Shown in pieces: positions 7,065 through 17,800 of a stretch of DNA of 64,000 bases. Position 1 is the stretch's first letter; each line of letters opens with the position of its first letter. Under the pieces are notes generated by a model. The model had not been told where the DNA came from and made no database searches. It saw only the letters and a program-made list of their open reading frames with translations. The stretch lies in contig NZ_FTMG01000007.1 of assembly GCF_900155965.1 (NCBI RefSeq), positions 1-64,000 of the forward strand, in the 5' to 3' direction. The position numbers and the translations under genes are program-made. The stretch comes from Mucilaginibacter lappiensis (lineage in GTDB: Bacteria; Bacteroidota; Bacteroidia; Sphingobacteriales; Sphingobacteriaceae).

Positions 7065-9032
7065 ATGAAGTCGATAACGGTTACCTTAACACTACTTTGC
7101 CTTTCCATTTTTGCGCATGCCCAGAATCTGAGCTTTAGCCAGCCTGTTAATTTTTTACCCGCCGCCCGTACTGATAAAGCTATTGATATTACCAGTTTTA
7201 AAGGCAACTACTTTGTTACCTGGAAAGAGGCGGGCCCAAGTGGCAGTATCCATGTGTGTTATGTGGGCAAACAGCACGACATCCGGCTTTTAGCAAAAGA
7301 GGCAAGTTCGGGAATAGAAAAAACCGCATTCGCGCCGGTTTTAAGAGTAACCAATAACCATATCTATGTTTTATGGCTGGGCACCGATGGATCATTAAAA
7401 TATATGATCAATAACAGCGATACTACTTTTAATACGCAAGCTATCGGTACCGTGAATTTTGAAAATTCGCCCAAATTACGATCAGGCATTACGGCAACTG
7501 TGGTAAACGGCCGCATCATGATCGCATCGCATGCAGCCAATAAAAACGATATGGTTGTGGCCTTTATTGATGCTGATAATAACGGCATACTTAAACCCGC
7601 CACACTGCAAACCGTACCCAATAAAAAAAGCTCAGAGTACCCTTTTATAGTCACCCTCTCCAACAACACCGTAAGGCTTTGTTATTACAACGACCAGGGT
7701 ATTTACTACACCGATCTGAATACCAATACCCAGGCCTGGACGGACCAGTCGCCGGTATCTGGTTCAAAAACCAGGGTATCGCCGGCTATCTACCACATTT
7801 TTAATACTACGCGTTTGTTTTATATCTGGAAAGACAATAAAAAGGACAATAATGTATACTACGCTACCGGCGAAGAACAAGCCAGATCATTAACCGGACA
7901 CCCTCTGCCCGGCTATTTTAAAACAGCCTACCCGGTTGCTGTTTGCAAGGTTGATGCTAAAAAATTTGTGATGGCTTTTATTGGCAGCGATCAAAAACTG
8001 TACCTGAGCTTTTTCACTACCTACGACCCGGCCCGGTGGATGGAGGATACCCTTTTTCCGGCCAAAGGCGATCTTACGCTTAAAGACATTGTGATTCCCG
8101 GCTCGCATGATGCGGGCATGTCGGCATTAAATGGTACAGGTGGTAAGCAGGCCGGTTCTATCAATAACTGCAATACGCTTACGCAAAAATTAAATATAGG
8201 CCAACAGCTTAACGCGGGCATCCGGATGTTTGATTTGCGGGTGGGCTCATTTAAAAACAGTATTTATACCAAACACAGCTCATCAGATTGTATGACCGAG
8301 GCTATGGGCGGCGGTTACGGCGAACGTTTTAAGGATATCCTTGACTCCGTTAAAAACTTCCTTGACCGTAATAAAAAGGAGTTCATCATTTTAACCTTCA
8401 GCCATTTTTGCCCTAAAGAAACCTCGGCAAATGAGGTGGCTGATTATATTTTCCAGGCGTTGGGTAAAGATCGAATTTATAATAACCAGTCGAAAAGTAT
8501 TGACCATATTAAGCTAAACGACCTGGCAGGTAAGGTAATCGTGACTTTTGAGCAATATGCCAGCGCCGATAAACTCATCGACTCCAACTCGATGGCCGAT
8601 AAAAGCAAAACATTTCTGAACATCCGCAGGGCTTATGCAGCTACCAATCAGATCAATAAATTACTGGCCAAAGAGGAATTATTTTTCACCTCGATGAAAA
8701 GCGGCGTGAGTAATAACGACCTGATACGCCTCGACTGGCAATTGACCCAAAGCAGTGACGAAGCCGCACTGGTATGTAACGATTTTCAGGATGAGAACGT
8801 GGATCCGGTAATTAACGGCTTGATGCTGCTCACCAATGTGATCAAAAAAAACAAGAGTATCATTGACATGGCTACGGCGGGCAACAAATATCTACCGGCA
8901 AAAGTTAATGAATGGATAAGCACGGGCACCATCAACAAAAACAATAAACCCAATATTTTATATATTGACGTAGCCGGAGCCTGGGTAACTGATTATTGTA
9001 TTGAACTGAATGGTACCCCGGTTTATAATTAA
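7065..9032 (+). CDS. Secreted PI-PLC X-domain protein with N-terminal repeat domain
   Basis: Start chosen at 7065 because it begins the signal peptide MKSITVTLTLLCLSIFAHA; the longer frame from 6984 passes through a repeat. Residues about 20-320 form a repetitive beta-rich region with spaced tryptophans (YFVTWKEAGPSGSIHV, HIYVLWLGTDGSLKY, TRLFYIWKDNKKDNNV) that looks like a BNR/lectin-type propeller. Residues about 335-510 match the phosphatidylinositol-specific phospholipase C X domain: IVIPGSHDAGMS with catalytic His348, then TKHSSSD with the second His404, and FIILTFSHFCP. The expected activity is metal-independent cleavage of phosphatidylinositol or glycosylated forms to a cyclic phosphate. 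Actual substrate unknown. Propeller assignment is inference. Confidence 0.85.
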   Translation: MKSITVTLTLLCLSIFAHAQNLSFSQPVNFLPAARTDKAIDITSFKGNYFVTWKEAGPSGSIHVCYVGKQHDIRLLAKEASSGIEKTAFAPVLRVTNNHIYVLWLGTDGSLKYMINNSDTTFNTQAIGTVNFENSPKLRSGITATVVNGRIMIASHAANKNDMVVAFIDADNNGILKPATLQTVPNKKSSEYPFIVTLSNNTVRLCYYNDQGIYYTDLNTNTQAWTDQSPVSGSKTRVSPAIYHIFNTTRLFYIWKDNKKDNNVYYATGEEQARSLTGHPLPGYFKTAYPVAVCKVDAKKFVMAFIGSDQKLYLSFFTTYDPARWMEDTLFPAKGDLTLKDIVIPGSHDAGMSALNGTGGKQAGSINNCNTLTQKLNIGQQLNAGIRMFDLRVGSFKNSIYTKHSSSDCMTEAMGGGYGERFKDILDSVKNFLDRNKKEFIILTFSHFCPKETSANEVADYIFQALGKDRIYNNQSKSIDHIKLNDLAGKVIVTFEQYASADKLIDSNSMADKSKTFLNIRRAYAATNQINKLLAKEELFFTSMKSGVSNNDLIRLDWQLTQSSDEAALVCNDFQDENVDPVINGLMLLTNVIKKNKSIIDMATAGNKYLPAKVNEWISTGTINKNNKPNILYIDVAGAWVTDYCIELNGTPVYN

Positions 9033-9053
9033 GGTTCCCGTACTGCACAGAAT

Positions 9054-9935
9054 CTAAAAACGAACCAACTCAATTTGTTTTTTATAATTGCCTGGCGACA
9101 TGCCCGTAACTTTTTTAAATACCTTAGAGAAGTAAAAAATATTTTCAAAACCGGTTTGCTCAGCAATTTCCGGGTAGGTCATCCGGGTGGTCACCATTAG
9201 GTATTGGGCCCGCTCAATTCTTTTTTCATGAATGTACTTTACGGGTCTTTCTCCCGTACATTGTTGAAACAGGCGCGAAAAATAATCGGTATGCTGATTG
9301 GCTTGCTGTGCCAGATGGGTTACAGACAGATCCAGGTGCAGGTTTAGCTGAATATAACTGATGGCGTTGAGGATCTTAACGGGTATGTGGCTCGTTTCCT
9401 TATGTTTAAGTATTTCCGGAGTTAAAAAGCGGGACACCAATTGCAAAAGAATGCCATTGGTTTCTATAAAAGTTGCCATGTTTTGCTGATTATTAAGCTC
9501 CTGGTATTCTTTGTAGAAGATATTTTTTTCATAAATGCGGGGATTATCGGAACGATTGATTCCCCGGCCGGGATTGATCTCCAACAAGCGTACAAAGTTC
9601 ATGACATCTATTTCGCTGGTCTTTACCTTAAAGATCGACCGGTTATGGGCGAATAAGGAAATACCATCAGATGACTCCTCAAAAAACTGGATAAAATACT
9701 GCCCCATCTGATTTTGGCAGGTAAGATTACAAAAAGTGAAACTTGGTATAATGTAAAGGTAACCCGGTTCAAGTTTCAACGTGGTTGAAACATCCGAGAT
9801 TTCACCTTCACCGGCATCAATATAATACAGCCTGAAATAAGGACTGATCACGTTTTTATAGTTCCATTTCGGGCCAAGTTTTACGTGATCTACATTTAAT
9901 AATGTAAATGTATGTCTTAACGTTCTCTTGATCAT
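9054..9935 (-). CDS. AraC-family transcriptional regulator
   Basis: Carries a cupin-like sensor region (residues about 20-110, with YFRLYYIDAGEGEIS and LEPGYLYIIPS) and a C-terminal double helix-turn-helix of about 100 residues (LSVTHLAQQANQHTDYFSRL, then TYPEIAEQTGFENIFYFSKV and the typical F-K-K-V-T-G-M-S-P-G-N-Y ending). Such sensors usually bind sugars or related ligands. It is divergent from the GH29 fucosidase at 10210, separated by 274 bp, so control of that gene is a reasonable guess. Ligand unknown. Confidence 0.9.
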   Translation of the reverse strand: MIKRTLRHTFTLLNVDHVKLGPKWNYKNVISPYFRLYYIDAGEGEISDVSTTLKLEPGYLYIIPSFTFCNLTCQNQMGQYFIQFFEESSDGISLFAHNRSIFKVKTSEIDVMNFVRLLEINPGRGINRSDNPRIYEKNIFYKEYQELNNQQNMATFIETNGILLQLVSRFLTPEILKHKETSHIPVKILNAISYIQLNLHLDLSVTHLAQQANQHTDYFSRLFQQCTGERPVKYIHEKRIERAQYLMVTTRMTYPEIAEQTGFENIFYFSKVFKKVTGMSPGNYKKQIELVRF

Positions 9936-10209
9936 AATTCACTGTTTACAAGTTATTTTTAATTACTATTTCTTCTACAAGAATATCCTGATACGTTATC
10001 ACCCTCAGGAAACATTAAAAAAATCTTTGTGTTTTTGTCACAGCAATATTAAACAAAAAGTCGGTTTTGTATAAAAAAAAGTCCTATTAGGGTAATCATT
10101 TAGTGGTTATTTCAACTTAAGTTTGATTAACCGATTATTCATATTACAGCAGTTGCGGATAATAACCCGGATACCTCACCAAGTTTTATTGTAATTATTA
10201 AACCCATAC
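9936..10209. promoter_or_regulatory. divergent intergenic region, AraC gene / GH29 gene
   Basis: AT-rich 274-bp spacer with no coding potential. It must hold the promoters of both divergent genes. I see no clear operator palindrome, only A-tracts near 10070. Confidence 0.4.
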
Positions 10210-11868
10210 ATGAAAAGAAGAACATTAATAAAAAGTTTAGCTACAGGAATATCTTCTTTATATCTATCCAAACTTTATGGTCACAGCCTGTTGCGCTCTA
10301 ATCCTACTCCTGGCATAGCCGATGGACCTTTTAAACCTGACTGGGGCTCGCTTGCTGCGTACCAGGTACCTGATTGGTTTCGCGATGCTAAGTTTGGCAT
10401 ATGGGCACACTGGGGGCCGCAATGCCAACCTGAACGTGGTGACTGGTATGCCCGCGGCATGTATCAGGAAGGCAGCGACCAGTATAAATACCATATCCAA
10501 AAGTATGGTCACCCCTCAAAATTTGGGTTTAAGGATGTGATCAACGAATGGAAGGCCGAGAACTGGAATCCCAGCGAACTGCTTGGTTTATATAAACGCG
10601 CCGGCGCCAAATACTTTATGGCCCTGGCCAATCATCATGATAATTTCGACCTTTACGATAGCAAATATCAAAGCTGGAACGCTACCAAACTGGGACCTAA
10701 AAAAGACCTCGTGGGCGGCTGGGCAAAAGCAGCCCGGGAACATGACCTAACCTTTGGGGTAACCGTACATGCTTCCCACCCGTGGACTTGGTATGAAGTG
10801 GCCCAACGTTCTGATAAAACGGGCCCTTACGCAGGTGTACCTTATGATGGCAAACTGACTAAAGCGGATGGTGCCGGCAAATGGTGGAACGGTTACGATC
10901 CGCAGGAACTCTATGCACAAAACCATGCGTTAAGTGAGGATAGCCTTAATGACGGCAGTATGAGCCGCCATTGGGACTGGGGCAACGGCGCCAGCGTACC
11001 GAGCAAAGCATATTGTGATAAATTTTTGAACCGGACCATAGAACTGATTGATAAATACGGCCCCGAGCTTATTTATTTTGATGATAGTGTTTTACCGCTT
11101 TGGCCGGTGAGTGATGCAGGATTGAAAATAGCGGCTCATATGTATAATACCAGTATTAAAAAGCATGGCAAGCTACAGGCGGCCCTATTTGCCAAAATGC
11201 TGGATGAACAGCAACGTAAATGTATGATATGGGATATTGAACGCGGGCAAAGCAACCAGATTGAACCCCTGCCCTGGCAAACCGATACCTGTATTGGCGG
11301 CTGGCATTATGACCGCAGGCTATTTGATAACAAAGGCTATAAAAGCGCCAAAACCGTAATACATACCCTGGTAGATGTAGTGAGTAAAAACGGCAATCTC
11401 TTATTGAATATACCCGTACGTGGTGATGGTACTATTGATAGTGAAGAGCGCGCTATTGTGGAAGGAGTTGCCGCCTGGATGCAGATTAACAGCGAGGCTA
11501 TTTATGGCACCCGGCCCTGGAAAGTATTTGGTGAGGGACCAGCTATGGAATCGGCGGTGCCTATCAACGAGCAGGGTTTTAATGAGGGCAAAGGGAAACC
11601 ATTTACGGCAGATGATATCCGTTTTACTACCAAAGGTCAAACGCTGTATGTTATAGCCATGGGCTGGCCCGGCGAAAAAGGCAGTCTAATCAAATCATTA
11701 GCTACCTCATCGCCGCAATTAAAAGGGAAAAAGATAACCGGAGTGAGTATACTGGGCTATAATGACAAGCTTAACTGGCAACAAAATGCCGATGGATTAA
11801 AAGTGCAGATGCCCGCACAACAACCCGGCAAAAATGCCTTGGTATTTAAAATTGAAGGTGCCGTGTAA
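10210..11868 (+). CDS. GH29 alpha-L-fucosidase
   Basis: Glycoside hydrolase family 29, cleaving terminal alpha-L-fucose from glycans. The region RDAKFGIWAHWGPQCQPE followed by W-Y-A-R-G-M-Y is the family start of the (beta/alpha)8 barrel. YFMALANHHDNFDLYDSK follows, and the IYFDDSVLPLW segment carries the likely nucleophile (Asp291/Asp292). A C-terminal beta domain with GWPGEKGSL and LGYNDKLNW follows. The N-terminus MKRRTLIKSLATG has a twin-arginine-like R-R-x-L-I-K motif before a hydrophobic stretch, suggesting Tat export. The divergent AraC regulator upstream may control it. No SusC/SusD pair is next to it; the nearest begins 10 kb downstream. Confidence 0.93.
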   Translation: MKRRTLIKSLATGISSLYLSKLYGHSLLRSNPTPGIADGPFKPDWGSLAAYQVPDWFRDAKFGIWAHWGPQCQPERGDWYARGMYQEGSDQYKYHIQKYGHPSKFGFKDVINEWKAENWNPSELLGLYKRAGAKYFMALANHHDNFDLYDSKYQSWNATKLGPKKDLVGGWAKAAREHDLTFGVTVHASHPWTWYEVAQRSDKTGPYAGVPYDGKLTKADGAGKWWNGYDPQELYAQNHALSEDSLNDGSMSRHWDWGNGASVPSKAYCDKFLNRTIELIDKYGPELIYFDDSVLPLWPVSDAGLKIAAHMYNTSIKKHGKLQAALFAKMLDEQQRKCMIWDIERGQSNQIEPLPWQTDTCIGGWHYDRRLFDNKGYKSAKTVIHTLVDVVSKNGNLLLNIPVRGDGTIDSEERAIVEGVAAWMQINSEAIYGTRPWKVFGEGPAMESAVPINEQGFNEGKGKPFTADDIRFTTKGQTLYVIAMGWPGEKGSLIKSLATSSPQLKGKKITGVSILGYNDKLNWQQNADGLKVQMPAQQPGKNALVFKIEGAV

Positions 11869-11926
11869 AATTATTATTAAGCCCGTGGGGGGCAAACGGT
11901 TCTATATTTCGGATGAACATAAAAAA

Positions 11927-11960
11927 TACGTGATCCCCATTAAATTATAAGGATCACGTA
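11927..11960 (-). terminator. hairpin terminator after the 12012-13019 gene
   Basis: Perfect 10-bp inverted repeat TACGTGATCC / GGATCACGTA with a 14-nt loop. On the minus strand it is followed by a run of six Ts, so it serves the gene at 12012-13019, and it also sits at the end of the convergent fucosidase gene. Confidence 0.7.
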
Positions 11961-12011
11961 CAAAATAATTGATTATTACAGCTATTTAAATGGCCAACAG
12001 ATTAAATGATG

Positions 12012-13019
12012 TTATCTAAAATAAAAATCGACTATAGAGTTATTGGTGCCATTATTTTTTATAACCGTGTTTTTCCCCGATGGTGTAGGTCTTGCACCAT
12101 CATTGGTTTGTATCCATGTAATTGGCTGATTGGTTGACCCGCTTCCAACATATTGCAGGTTCATTGATTTCATGGCAACATACTGGTCAGGCGGAAAAGA
12201 GGTATAACTACTGGCATAAGACTCCCAGCATTCTATAACTTCATTTGCCGGGTCGGGATAAGTTTGTGTATAAGTTACAGATGGATAGCCGGTAAAACCT
12301 ATGGTATATTTATATGCCCCGGGAGTGGCAGAAATCTGTGTCATTACCCCTGTTACGGTTGTGCCACTGGCTATCGCCGCGCTTGCATTGGAATGGAAAT
12401 ACGCTCCATTTACATAACCCCAGTTTTGAACATACCAAATATGGCCATAGCCGTTATTCCAACATAAAACAGGCTGCATAAAGGCACTTCCACCGTCAGC
12501 ATTATCTGCCCCGTTCCACAAAAACTGTACGGTATCCGCGCCAGCAACCGGAGCGCTGGGAACAACCCAGGATGTAGAGAATGACTGGATATTTTTTCCT
12601 GATGGCAGAGGTGAGTCAACATAATAGCCGTTACCTAAAGTACCTCCCGAACTTTGAACTGCCAGGCTTTGTGTTATAGTTTTTTTTACGGCATTATTAT
12701 TTGTTGCAGGGGTAGCAGATCCATAGTCGGCCAGTATGGCTCCTGTTGTTGAATTTATTTTTTTAATATTCCCATTCATTACCGCTATTTCGGTACCTGA
12801 TTCCACTAAGTGTACTTTAGAGGCAGGCACCTTTCCAAAAGGAGTTAATACAAACTCCGTTTGTTGATTTGTTGCAGCAGCAACATTGGTTTTAGCCGGA
12901 TTTACTGCACCTTGTTTTTGACAGCCTGCAAATATCGACGCAAAAAGGATCCCTGCCGTAAGCAGCATGAATGAGTTTCTTTCCAACTTAGCGTTAGAAT
13001 TAATTTTTTTGTGTTTCAT
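12012..13019 (-). CDS. Lipoprotein, possible eqolisin (G1 peptidase)-like fold
   Basis: The leader with the lipobox ILFASIFAGC predicts an SPII lipoprotein. The C-terminal 200 residues (WVVPSAPVAGADTVQFLWNG, AFMQPVLCWNNGYGHIWYVQ, SGTTVTGVMTQIS, EVIECWESYASSY) have the order of strands and the aromatic pattern seen in eqolisin/G1 glutamic peptidases, with a Gln in AFMQPV and a Glu in EVIECWE placed where that family has its Gln/Glu catalytic pair. The similarity is weak and judged by eye. A carbohydrate-binding jelly-roll protein is an alternative. Conserved neighbours give no hint. Confidence 0.75.
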   Translation of the reverse strand: MKHKKINSNAKLERNSFMLLTAGILFASIFAGCQKQGAVNPAKTNVAAATNQQTEFVLTPFGKVPASKVHLVESGTEIAVMNGNIKKINSTTGAILADYGSATPATNNNAVKKTITQSLAVQSSGGTLGNGYYVDSPLPSGKNIQSFSTSWVVPSAPVAGADTVQFLWNGADNADGGSAFMQPVLCWNNGYGHIWYVQNWGYVNGAYFHSNASAAIASGTTVTGVMTQISATPGAYKYTIGFTGYPSVTYTQTYPDPANEVIECWESYASSYTSFPPDQYVAMKSMNLQYVGSGSTNQPITWIQTNDGARPTPSGKNTVIKNNGTNNSIVDFYFR

Positions 13020-13475
13020 AATGATGTTAGTAGTTTGGTTTGATTGGTTTAAAAACGCATTAACATATACTATGTATTGGCCATTTTAGTTAATTCTAAA
13101 TTAACATTAAGCAACACGGGTAATTGAAAAATATTAACACAATCGTTTGTTTACCAATTAAATAGCATTACTTAACTCTATCAAACGGGCATCAGTGGTC
13201 AGAAACATCAATGTGTGAAATTGAATATTATTTTTTTTTAAAAAGTAGAAATTTAATACTAAATCTGCTTTAATTTTTATGACAGAAAGATAAACCAATG
13301 GTTAAATTGCCATTATTATAATTAAATCCAAAACAAACGTTTGCGTAATAATTTCTTGCTAAACCTGCTATAAAATCAAACACTGACCACAGTACTGGTT
13401 ATAGCGGATATTTTTAAGCGCTTAGAGCTGATTAGCATGTTTGCTATCCTCAATGGAGTAGAATGAAATATTTAT
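13020..13475. other. 456-bp gene-free AT-rich spacer
   Basis: No credible coding frame on either strand. A short palindrome CAAACGTTTG lies at 13334-13343, and poly-T/poly-A tracts at 13230-13245. Probably holds the promoter of the lipoprotein gene at 12012-13019. Nothing else recognised. Confidence 0.4.
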
Positions 13476-14765
13476 CTATCTGAACACGTTTTCCTTTACC
13501 AAAAACAGCGGCAACGAACCATGATCTAACACCCGGGAATGAAAATCTTTGATATTAAAATTCTTGCCCTGTTTCTTCTGCAATTCTTCTTTCCAGTGTA
13601 ATATTTGCAGGGCGCCATATTTATAGGTTACTACCTGCGCGGGCCAACGCCTGATACGGGCTATTTCGCGTTGGGCAATATCATCCTGGTTACGAATGTT
13701 TTTTTTCCAGAAGGCAAGGGCCTGCGCGTCGGTCCAACCGTAGTAATTTAATCCAACATCAAGCGGTACACGTACGGATCGTACCATATCCCACTCCCAT
13801 TTGCCCAGTTCGTCGTAAGGGGTTTGGTATACGCCTAATTGCTTGCCCAGCTCCTCGATATAGGCGGCCCAGCCTTCGGCAAAGCCCATATAAAAGAAAA
13901 GCTGTTGAACGGCAGATGTTTTGGTTTGGCCTACTATACTTGATTGATAATGATGACCCGGTACCGCTTCATGTATAAAAAGCCAATCAACCTGCCGTTT
14001 ATTGTAAGGTTTATCAAAAAGGTTATAATAAAAAGTGTCGTTATCATAATAGCCCGGCGTTTGGGCAAGTTGCTTAGCGGCCCCCTTTTCTATTTTTAGC
14101 GGACGGATATTCGTATTGTTAAAAAGCTTGGGTAAGTTGGTATATACAATGGCTTTGGTATGCTCAAACGCCTGCTGTACCTTAGCTGGATCTTTTTCAA
14201 AAAAGGAGGAGTCATTTAAATGCTTGTAAAAAGCATCTTCACTTAAACCGGTTTGCGCCCTGATAGCCTCTATATGTTTTTGCACCCTGCTTACTTCAGT
14301 AAGGCCAAACTGGTATATCTGATCGGGCGTTACATCAGCATTTACCCAGCGCTTTAATAAATAAGCATACCAGGCTTTGCCATTGGGTATATTGATGATT
14401 CCGCCTGCAGGTATCTGCGCCGGTTTTTGTTTGAGCCAGTCCTGTTCCAACACGAGGCGTTCCAGGTTGAGTTCGCTCTCATAATCAATCAGTGCGTAAT
14501 CAGTTTTTTGTGAAGGGTTTAGCTCTGCGGGGCTATAATTGCCGAGCTCCGCCCGTACGGACTTGAAAAAAACAAGCTGTTTTTGCAAGGCCTCTGCCGA
14601 ACCAATGTGCTCCAGCCCGGTTACATAACTCAGGTCAAGCTCCGGCAGATTGAGTGCTTTGTAACCACTCACAAATTTGCTGCAAAAAGCATCGAAGTTT
14701 TGTTGCTTATTGATATGGAATAAAGAAAGTATGCAAAGGCTGATAGTGGCTATAAAGGTCTTCAT
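13476..14765 (-). CDS. DUF885-family secreted protein (putative zinc metallopeptidase)
   Basis: The hallmark motif FIHEAVPGHHYQ (H-E-x-x-x-H-H arrangement) is that of DUF885, a gluzincin-like family of putative peptidases. The segment LGKWEWDMVRSVRVPLDVGL and the tail IARIRRWPAQVVTYKYG are also typical of it. The N-terminus MKTFIATISLCILSLFHI can act as a signal peptide, so export is likely. At 429 aa it is shorter than many family members (about 550-600 aa); the N-terminal helical region looks reduced rather than frame-shifted. Substrate unknown. Confidence 0.88.
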   Translation of the reverse strand: MKTFIATISLCILSLFHINKQQNFDAFCSKFVSGYKALNLPELDLSYVTGLEHIGSAEALQKQLVFFKSVRAELGNYSPAELNPSQKTDYALIDYESELNLERLVLEQDWLKQKPAQIPAGGIINIPNGKAWYAYLLKRWVNADVTPDQIYQFGLTEVSRVQKHIEAIRAQTGLSEDAFYKHLNDSSFFEKDPAKVQQAFEHTKAIVYTNLPKLFNNTNIRPLKIEKGAAKQLAQTPGYYDNDTFYYNLFDKPYNKRQVDWLFIHEAVPGHHYQSSIVGQTKTSAVQQLFFYMGFAEGWAAYIEELGKQLGVYQTPYDELGKWEWDMVRSVRVPLDVGLNYYGWTDAQALAFWKKNIRNQDDIAQREIARIRRWPAQVVTYKYGALQILHWKEELQKKQGKNFNIKDFHSRVLDHGSLPLFLVKENVFR

Positions 14766-14843
14766 GATCTAATGATCAGAAATTGGCTCTTTTGTTACAC
14801 GGGCTTAATTAATTTAACCGGTGTATTCATTACAAAGTCAACA

Positions 14844-17800
14844 CTACTTATCATCCTCCGTCGTCTCCTTCAACTCATCTTCCTTCTTCGCTTTGCCCAT
14901 TTTTATTTTAGGGTTTTCCTGGGTGCCGGTGATGGTCATCGGGATGCCGAATATACCGAATGGAGGTAGTCCAAGCCTGAATTGCAGGTTCAGTTTGCCA
15001 TCCAGGCTTACCTGGCCTTCAAACCTCGGCCTGAAACCGGCCATACGCATTTTGGTACGCTCAATGGTCATGATATTATTGGCGATGGTGCTTTTGATAT
15101 CCACTTTAGAAACATCACCCTTGGCCAGGCTATCGTGCCCGGTTTGTTTGCCAACCGCACTGAACAGCTTAAAGCCATACAGTTTCACCTTTTTAACCGA
15201 AAGCACGCCACCGCCTTTTATGGAGGGGTAAATGGGCCTCATATCACCGTTCAACTTACCGTTCAGCTTATAATCCAACGATACGATGCCTTGCACATGC
15301 GCGGCGGATGAAGCCATATCATGAAACATTTTTACTTCCTTGTAAGCACGTTGTATATCAAATTCTTTGGCGTTGATATGGTAATCAAAATAGGCCTTTT
15401 GCGGTGTGGTACTGCCATAAGTAGCGTCCATCACCACTGGTGCACCTATCAGGGTAAAGCCGGTTTGTTTAAGGATGATCTGTCCATTGCTGATGCTCAT
15501 TTGGCCTTTGGCATCGCTGATATCCAGGCCCATGTATTTTACCTTTTTCACGTTGGCGGTAAAATCCAGGTTGAGGTTGGCAGGCACCAGGATAACCCCG
15601 TTTGATTTAGTTGGGGTAGGTTTGGCAGAAGCTGGTGTACCTGCGAAGGCCATAAAATCATCAGCAATGATCAGGTCGCTTTGCAGGTTAAACTGCCCTT
15701 TGAGTGGAGCATTGGGTTTGATGGCATAATCAATCACATTTGACAGCGCGCCATTCAAAACAATTACTGATTTGCCATAGTTTGCGGTAAACTGATCAAA
15801 CTTCATCTTATCCTGGTTAAAGCTAAACAAACCCGTTTTGATCAGGAAGGGTTTGGGAAATAATTCCGACCGGAGCGTAATATCCCTCACTTTCATGGTG
15901 CCAGAGTTACCTAACAGGTTATACCTACCTGCAAGAGCGTCACTTTGTTTACCCTTCAACGAAAAGTTGGTGCTGATAAAGCCTTTTACATCATAGCCTT
16001 TCATAGCAAATACTTTATAAATCTTGCCGATATCCAATTGCCCGCGCGAGGCTATACGGTAGTTCAAATCGTCAAAATTATGCAGATCGGCTTTCAGCAT
16101 AAAAGGCTGTCCTTCAAAATTAAAAGACACCGGTTTGATGTTTACTTTCAATCCCTTTAATGAAGTGGAGGTGTTGGTAATATTGGCACTCACCTGTATA
16201 TCCTTCACTGGGTGCGGATAGTATTTGGTTTGAATATAGCCGTTCTTCAATTCCAGTTTGGCATCGGTAACCGGAAATATCCGGCGTGCAGGAATGTACC
16301 TGCCTTTGATCTGCAAATTGGCGTCCAGGTCGCCGCGGACATCCATCCCGCTATCGGCAGGCAAAAATTGCTTCACATCACTTAGATGGAATTTTGTTTG
16401 AAGCCCCGCGTCAATCATAGCCCCGGCAGTATTGCTCAGTTTTAAGTATCCTTTTAAATAGTTATTAAGCGCAATTGCGTTCAGGTTGTCCACCTGCAAG
16501 GTGGCATGAGCTATATCATGATCGGGGCAGGCGGCATTCAGGTTAAAGCTGATATTTTTAAGCGCTTCGGGCAGGTTGGCGTATTTGATATACCCATCTG
16601 TAAATTTAGAATGCAGTGTAAATTTAGGAATACTGGTGATCACTGTTTCCGTCTTTGGCCGTAAGCCCCCGGTTCTTTTTAGTCCTTTGGTATATTTCCC
16701 TTCTGCCAGCAGGTGCAACGAGTAACGCCCTTTCAGATCAACCGCTTTAACGCCAAAAGCACGATTCCATTTTTGCAGGTCGATCTCGGTATTGATCTTG
16801 GCGAAAATCTGCGGCTCCTTGATACCTTTTACCTTGATCACCGAGCCAAAATAATCTTTACCGATGTTAAAATATATCGAATCTACATTCAGATTCAAAC
16901 TATCTGGATTGAGCCCCGGCAATTTAGCATCCATATTGATGAACAGGTTTTTTACCGGCTCGGGGGTACTTTTGTTCACAATAGCACCATCGCGTACCTT
17001 CATGTTAAAAGTAAAGTCGGGCATGATGTTTTTGGAGGCGATGTATTTACCGGTAAGCGCAATCTGGATATTGCCGTTGCCACTGATATCCATGTTGTCT
17101 ACATATTTCTCATATTCGGCTGGCAGAGCAGTAAAAATATCCCCCAGGTCGTTCTGGTCAGAGGTGATGCGGAAATCCATATCATAACCCTCTTTCAGGA
17201 ACTCAAACCGGCCCTTAAATTTAACCGGCAGCTTATTAATGAGCAGATCGTTTTTCTGAAAGGCAAAAGCCAATGATTTGGTGTTGATGCTGGTGACTAG
17301 GTCGGCATTTACTTTTTTATGATGAACATAGCTTTTACCACCATAAATAAAGTCGACAGAGGCTGCCGCGATATGGCTCGACAGATCAAAAACATCCTTA
17401 CTCAGGTCGCCGCTGCCTTTATAATTAAAACCGCTGGCGCCAATTTGCATGGGTACCGACTTATCATCATACACCAACCGGCTTTTTTCGATCAGTATCT
17501 GTTCAATACCTAAAGACGCGCTACTGGTGTCAGCCGCATTCGCAGGTTTGTTATCCTTTGATTTGTATACGTTGTAGTTGGCTTTACCGCTGCTATCAAC
17601 CTGGATGTTGATAACCGCCTGGCTAAGGTATATTTTATTGATTTTGATCTTGGTTTTAAATACCGACGAAAGATCTATCGCCAGTGAAACCTCTTTGGCG
17701 GCAACCAGGGTATCATTCTGGAAAGGTGCACTGCCATCTAACAAAAAATCATTTAACGTAAGGGTAAGTGCCGGGAATCTTTTAAAGAACGACAAGCGCG

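Noticed and set aside
16713..17276. Long open frame on the plus strand (187 codons) inside the AsmA-like gene
   Set aside because: Antisense to a convincing gene, with no family signal of its own.
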